64,000 bases of DNA from positions 25,911,001 to 25,975,000 of the forward strand of contig NC_092592.1 of NCBI RefSeq assembly GCF_047663525.1, read 5' to 3'. Shown piece after piece: positions 60,800-64,000 of the stretch (the stretch's first letter is position 1; every line of letters starts with the position of its first letter). This DNA is from Anas platyrhynchos (taxonomy: Eukaryota > Chordata > Aves > Anseriformes > Anatidae). The notes beneath the pieces are model-generated. The model did not search any database and was not told the origin of the DNA. It saw only the letters and a list, made by a program, of their open reading frames with translations. The position numbers were made by a program, and so were the translations under genes.

Positions 60800-63700
60800 A
60801 ATTCCTTTTCAAGCAGCATCCACGGGCTAAAGTGAGCCTGCTCCTCTCTGGACTGAGCCTTGCACTCCCGGGACAGCCTGGGGCAGACGCTGCATTCTCC
60901 TGGGAATTCTCTCTTATAAGCACCAGGCACAGGGAGAGACAGGGGGCAGGAGGAGAAAGTAGTGAACCAGAAAAAAAAAATTAAAAAGTGAATGTCAAGG
61001 CCATTGGGTTGTACCAAAAGTGTGTTTGCTGGACTAAAGAGTCAGGAAAAGACAATTACTATATTAGAATTAACTTTCTGCTGAGGTTACAGAATTCACA
61101 TCAGTATCTTCCTTCCCAGATCTTTGCAGCTGTACAGGCCACGCAGGTTTCTCTGCTATCTTATTCTCCATGTTTTTCCTCTTATCACCTTATGTACGCC
61201 TCTCAAAAGTGTTCCCATCTATCTTTGGATTTATATCGGGAATACTTGGCTGCTGCAGGAGTGCTTCTGTGGTATACTGACAAAAGGGTTGTGGTGCTTT
61301 ACTGACAGCAAATTGCCTTCCCTTTCCATCCTCCCCTCCTGGGCAAATACTGAGTGCACGCACAACTTAAGCCAGCACAACTGCACCATTGATAACTCCT
61401 ATTGCACCCTTGCCTGACATCATTCCACCTCCAGAAGTCATGACTGCATGTCTGATCTTTGTATCAATACAACACAAATTTTACGTAAACCCCCTCCATC
61501 TGAAAATGGATGTAGGTTTTGTTTCCTAAAACCTACATTTCAACCTCCTGTTCACTCAAAATATAGTTGGTATAATCAGGCATCAGAAAATCCTACCATT
61601 TTCTGCTTACTAGCAAATTGCTTTCTTGAACAATTTTCAAGTTTGACCTGTGAGCCCTTTCTAAGCTCTCTCTCTCCTCTTGCTTGTTCGTTCTCATGGA
61701 ATATTCTGAGTCCTCCTCTACTCCACCAGTGATGACACTGTTCAAGAATTTAACTCTCTCTCTGACCAACAAAAATGCTAATAGTCATCTTGATTTAAAA
61801 GTGGCTAATAACCAATCTAGAACTTGTGGGTGCTACCACAACCAGACACCACAGTCCCTGTGGAGCCCCTGTGTCTGGCCTACGTAGATAGGGAAGAACA
61901 TTACAGCTTACACTACAGTGTTAGTCTGAGCCCACTGAACGAGCTTCCTGGAGAAAACTAAAGGAACTGGTGTTAGAATGTCTAACAAAAGTTCAAGCAT
62001 TAACACCTCCTGTACATCTGTTACATACAGAAAAAAAAACCACACACACACACACAAAAACAAAAAATGTCTCTAGCATGGACAAGGCCCTGCAGAAGTG
62101 TTTTTTTTTTTTATTTTTCTTTTTTTTTTTTTTAATTTTTTCCCCAATTGCATGAAAGGCTTTGATAGATATCTGACTAGAAAACTCATCCAATGATTCT
62201 TCCCAAGTATTTTCTCATTAACATTGGAAAAATTAGAAATTTACTTGACCAAACTGTACAAGATTGATTGTAACTTTCCACTATTTTATACAACCTCCTC
62301 TCCCTCTCTCCAATATTCTAAGTAGAGGTTCTTAACTATCCTTTGTAGTAGATAAACATGAAGACTATTCCCCACCATAAACTTGAGGAAATATTTTAAA
62401 ATCAAAATTTTTCTTATTGTCCAATTCTGATGCCAACATATTTCATAGATCTGACTAGGCAGGAAGGAGATAGATGGAGAGGAATCATACAGGAATATGC
62501 TTTGTTAATCAAGTGACAAGTCCCTTGAGTTAGCTGCATTTAACATGTGACCTGGAAGCAGCCTCTCCAGTCACATCTGGCAATAATAGTGCCATTGCCT
62601 GCCCAGAGAAACCTGCCAAGCCTCCCTTGCAACCAAAGGCAAAATGCCTTTCTCCAGGATGTTAGAAAAAGAAAGTGCTATTTTTCTACAAGCTTTCTTA
62701 TTTTAACTCTGACTACTTTAACAGCTTTCTGTGACACAGATGGGATGAAATTCCATCCCAAGGAGATAAATATATCCCTTGTGCCCAGGATATTTCCATC
62801 CCTAGTCCCTACATAATATTATATATACATGAGTATAAATATAAGCATCGTACTTATATAATTTATATATATAGTACAAACATACTTATGTTTATATACA
62901 AGTATAAAAATATATAAGTATAAAATAGTCTACCTGTATGGCTTTATTTTTACCAGATTTATATTCTATCAATGAATGAATGCACCAGCAAGCTGTTAGA
63001 TGGGAAAAAAGAATATACGACATACGACAGTGTTCTAGAAAATAGATCTCAGGTTTTAGCATCCACTGATACATCTGTTACACAGTTTCGTTACAGATTT
63101 TAAGACATTTTCACCATCTGAGCTACAAATTACATCTTTACACACTGCTGGTTCATTAATTGCACTTTATTGAGGCAAATGTCACAGCCAAAAGATGGTG
63201 TCAAATGCTGAGCTTGCTGAGACACAAACTGATCATGTTGTGGCAAGGTTATATCAAATGTCATTTCCATTACACATAGAATGTATAAGTATCCTGGATA
63301 GATGGCAGATGACTTCTGGATGTAATGACTGCTGCAATATTTATCAGCTGCTAGCTTAATTTTATCTACATTTCTTAAGATGCCTCTTTCTGTTTCTATG
63401 TATTATTCATTTGGTGGTTGTTTGAAAAATCGCCTGCTAAACTTTGATACAGAAATATCATCTTTAAAATAAAGTGATGTTGCCAATGGGAAAAAAACCT
63501 GCTCATACTAAAGTCCCTGGGCTTTTGCAGGGAGTGAAGCAGGAAGGGATAGGACCTTCCTATTCTGCTCTGCTGCTACAAGAAGTTAGAGACAAAGAGT
63601 TCAGACACACCAACATGGCTCCCACTAGCAGAACTCTTAAGATCCTTTTGCCAAAAACAATAAGTTATACAGATGTTTGTACACTACACAGTTGCTCTCT

Positions 63701-64000
63701 TTGGGGAGTCAGCACCTTCACCATGAAAATAAGGACCAGCAGCATCCTCAAGGCAATAAAAAGTCTAAGGATAATCTGTAACCTGATGATGTAGAAGGGA
63801 GCATTTTAGCACTCAGGGGAATTAAAAGGAGTAGAAATTTGTCACTTGACACAAGTCCCTATACTTGTGAGTAGAAGCTGCAGTAAAAGAAGCCAAAAGT
63901 GACTTTATAGTTTTTTGGCTGGGATCAAGATAACAGTATTTATGAAAGCCAGCTCTGCAGAACTGTGTTTGCACAACATTGGTCACAGGCTGAGGAGGTT
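60800..64000. other. Non-coding flank beyond the cluster
   Basis: GC content drops again after 60.8 kb. It holds short ORFs (the longest about 106 codons at 63474-63794 +) with no recognisable family, a CA-tract near 62040-62056, T-tracts near 62100-62133 and the AT-rich tract at 62.8 kb. No gene is supported. Confidence 0.6.
62814..62930 (+). repeat. AT-rich tract with degenerate TATATA/ATAAGTATA repeats
   Basis: About 115 bases dominated by TATATA and ACTTATATA-like words in both orientations. It is low complexity and has no gene signal. Confidence 0.75.

Noticed and set aside
63474..63794. 106-codon + ORF near the window end
   Set aside because: It starts with a plausible ATG, but I recognise no family, and there is no CpG island or splice context; its length is compatible with chance.

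Overview
This window is vertebrate nuclear DNA, almost certainly from a bird. It carries avian-type CR1 retrotransposon 3' ends with the octamer-like ATTCTRTG tail, has few other interspersed repeats, and has short, very GC-rich three-exon genes set in AT-rich DNA. The two youngest CR1 tails (38769-38992 and 46020-46084) look to me like duck/goose or other Galloanserae copies. That taxonomic detail is inferred from memory, not from a search.

Layout. Positions 1-46,300 are an AT-rich gene desert with no convincing coding gene. It holds simple repeats, several worn CR1 fragments, a possible MIR relic, two perfect long inverted repeats and one weak candidate for a spliced transcript (about 34.8-36.3 kb). 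From 46.3 to 60.8 kb lies a compact cluster of three homeobox genes: gene A on the + strand (46613-47645), gene B on the - strand (50747-52140) and gene C on the - strand (59435-60384). A and B converge; B and C are in tandem. From 60.8 kb to the end there is again no supported gene.

The three genes are paralogues of the VENT family (VENTX in human, ventx1/2/3 in Xenopus). All have three coding exons, a phase-1 first intron, a phase-0 second intron exactly between homeodomain residues 44 and 45, Thr at homeodomain position 47 and the recognition helix IKTWFQNRRMK. A and C start with the family's N-terminal FSVEWL(A/S)QSS module; B lacks it but has an ESSGYESES motif and a ventx2-like QIQDQQHS tail after the homeodomain. 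In Xenopus these genes are BMP- and Wnt-induced repressors that ventralise the embryo and hold back differentiation. Primates keep a single VENTX.

The most interesting signal is regulatory. The promoter of C and an intergenic element 4.3 kb away share an exact ATCAAAG-N4-AGATAA pair (TCF/LEF plus GATA types) next to a CATCTAATTGC homeodomain-type site. The promoter of B has the same TCF-GATA order, with the pair one helical turn further apart. B and C also share a GTTCACACGT motif, and A and B share a 14-base TGAACTTGGCGCCA motif containing the GGCGCC Smad1/5-type core. Together these suggest a co-regulated, possibly auto-regulated BMP/Wnt-responsive vent cluster. All functional claims are by homology and motif reading; nothing was searched or computed beyond hand reading.
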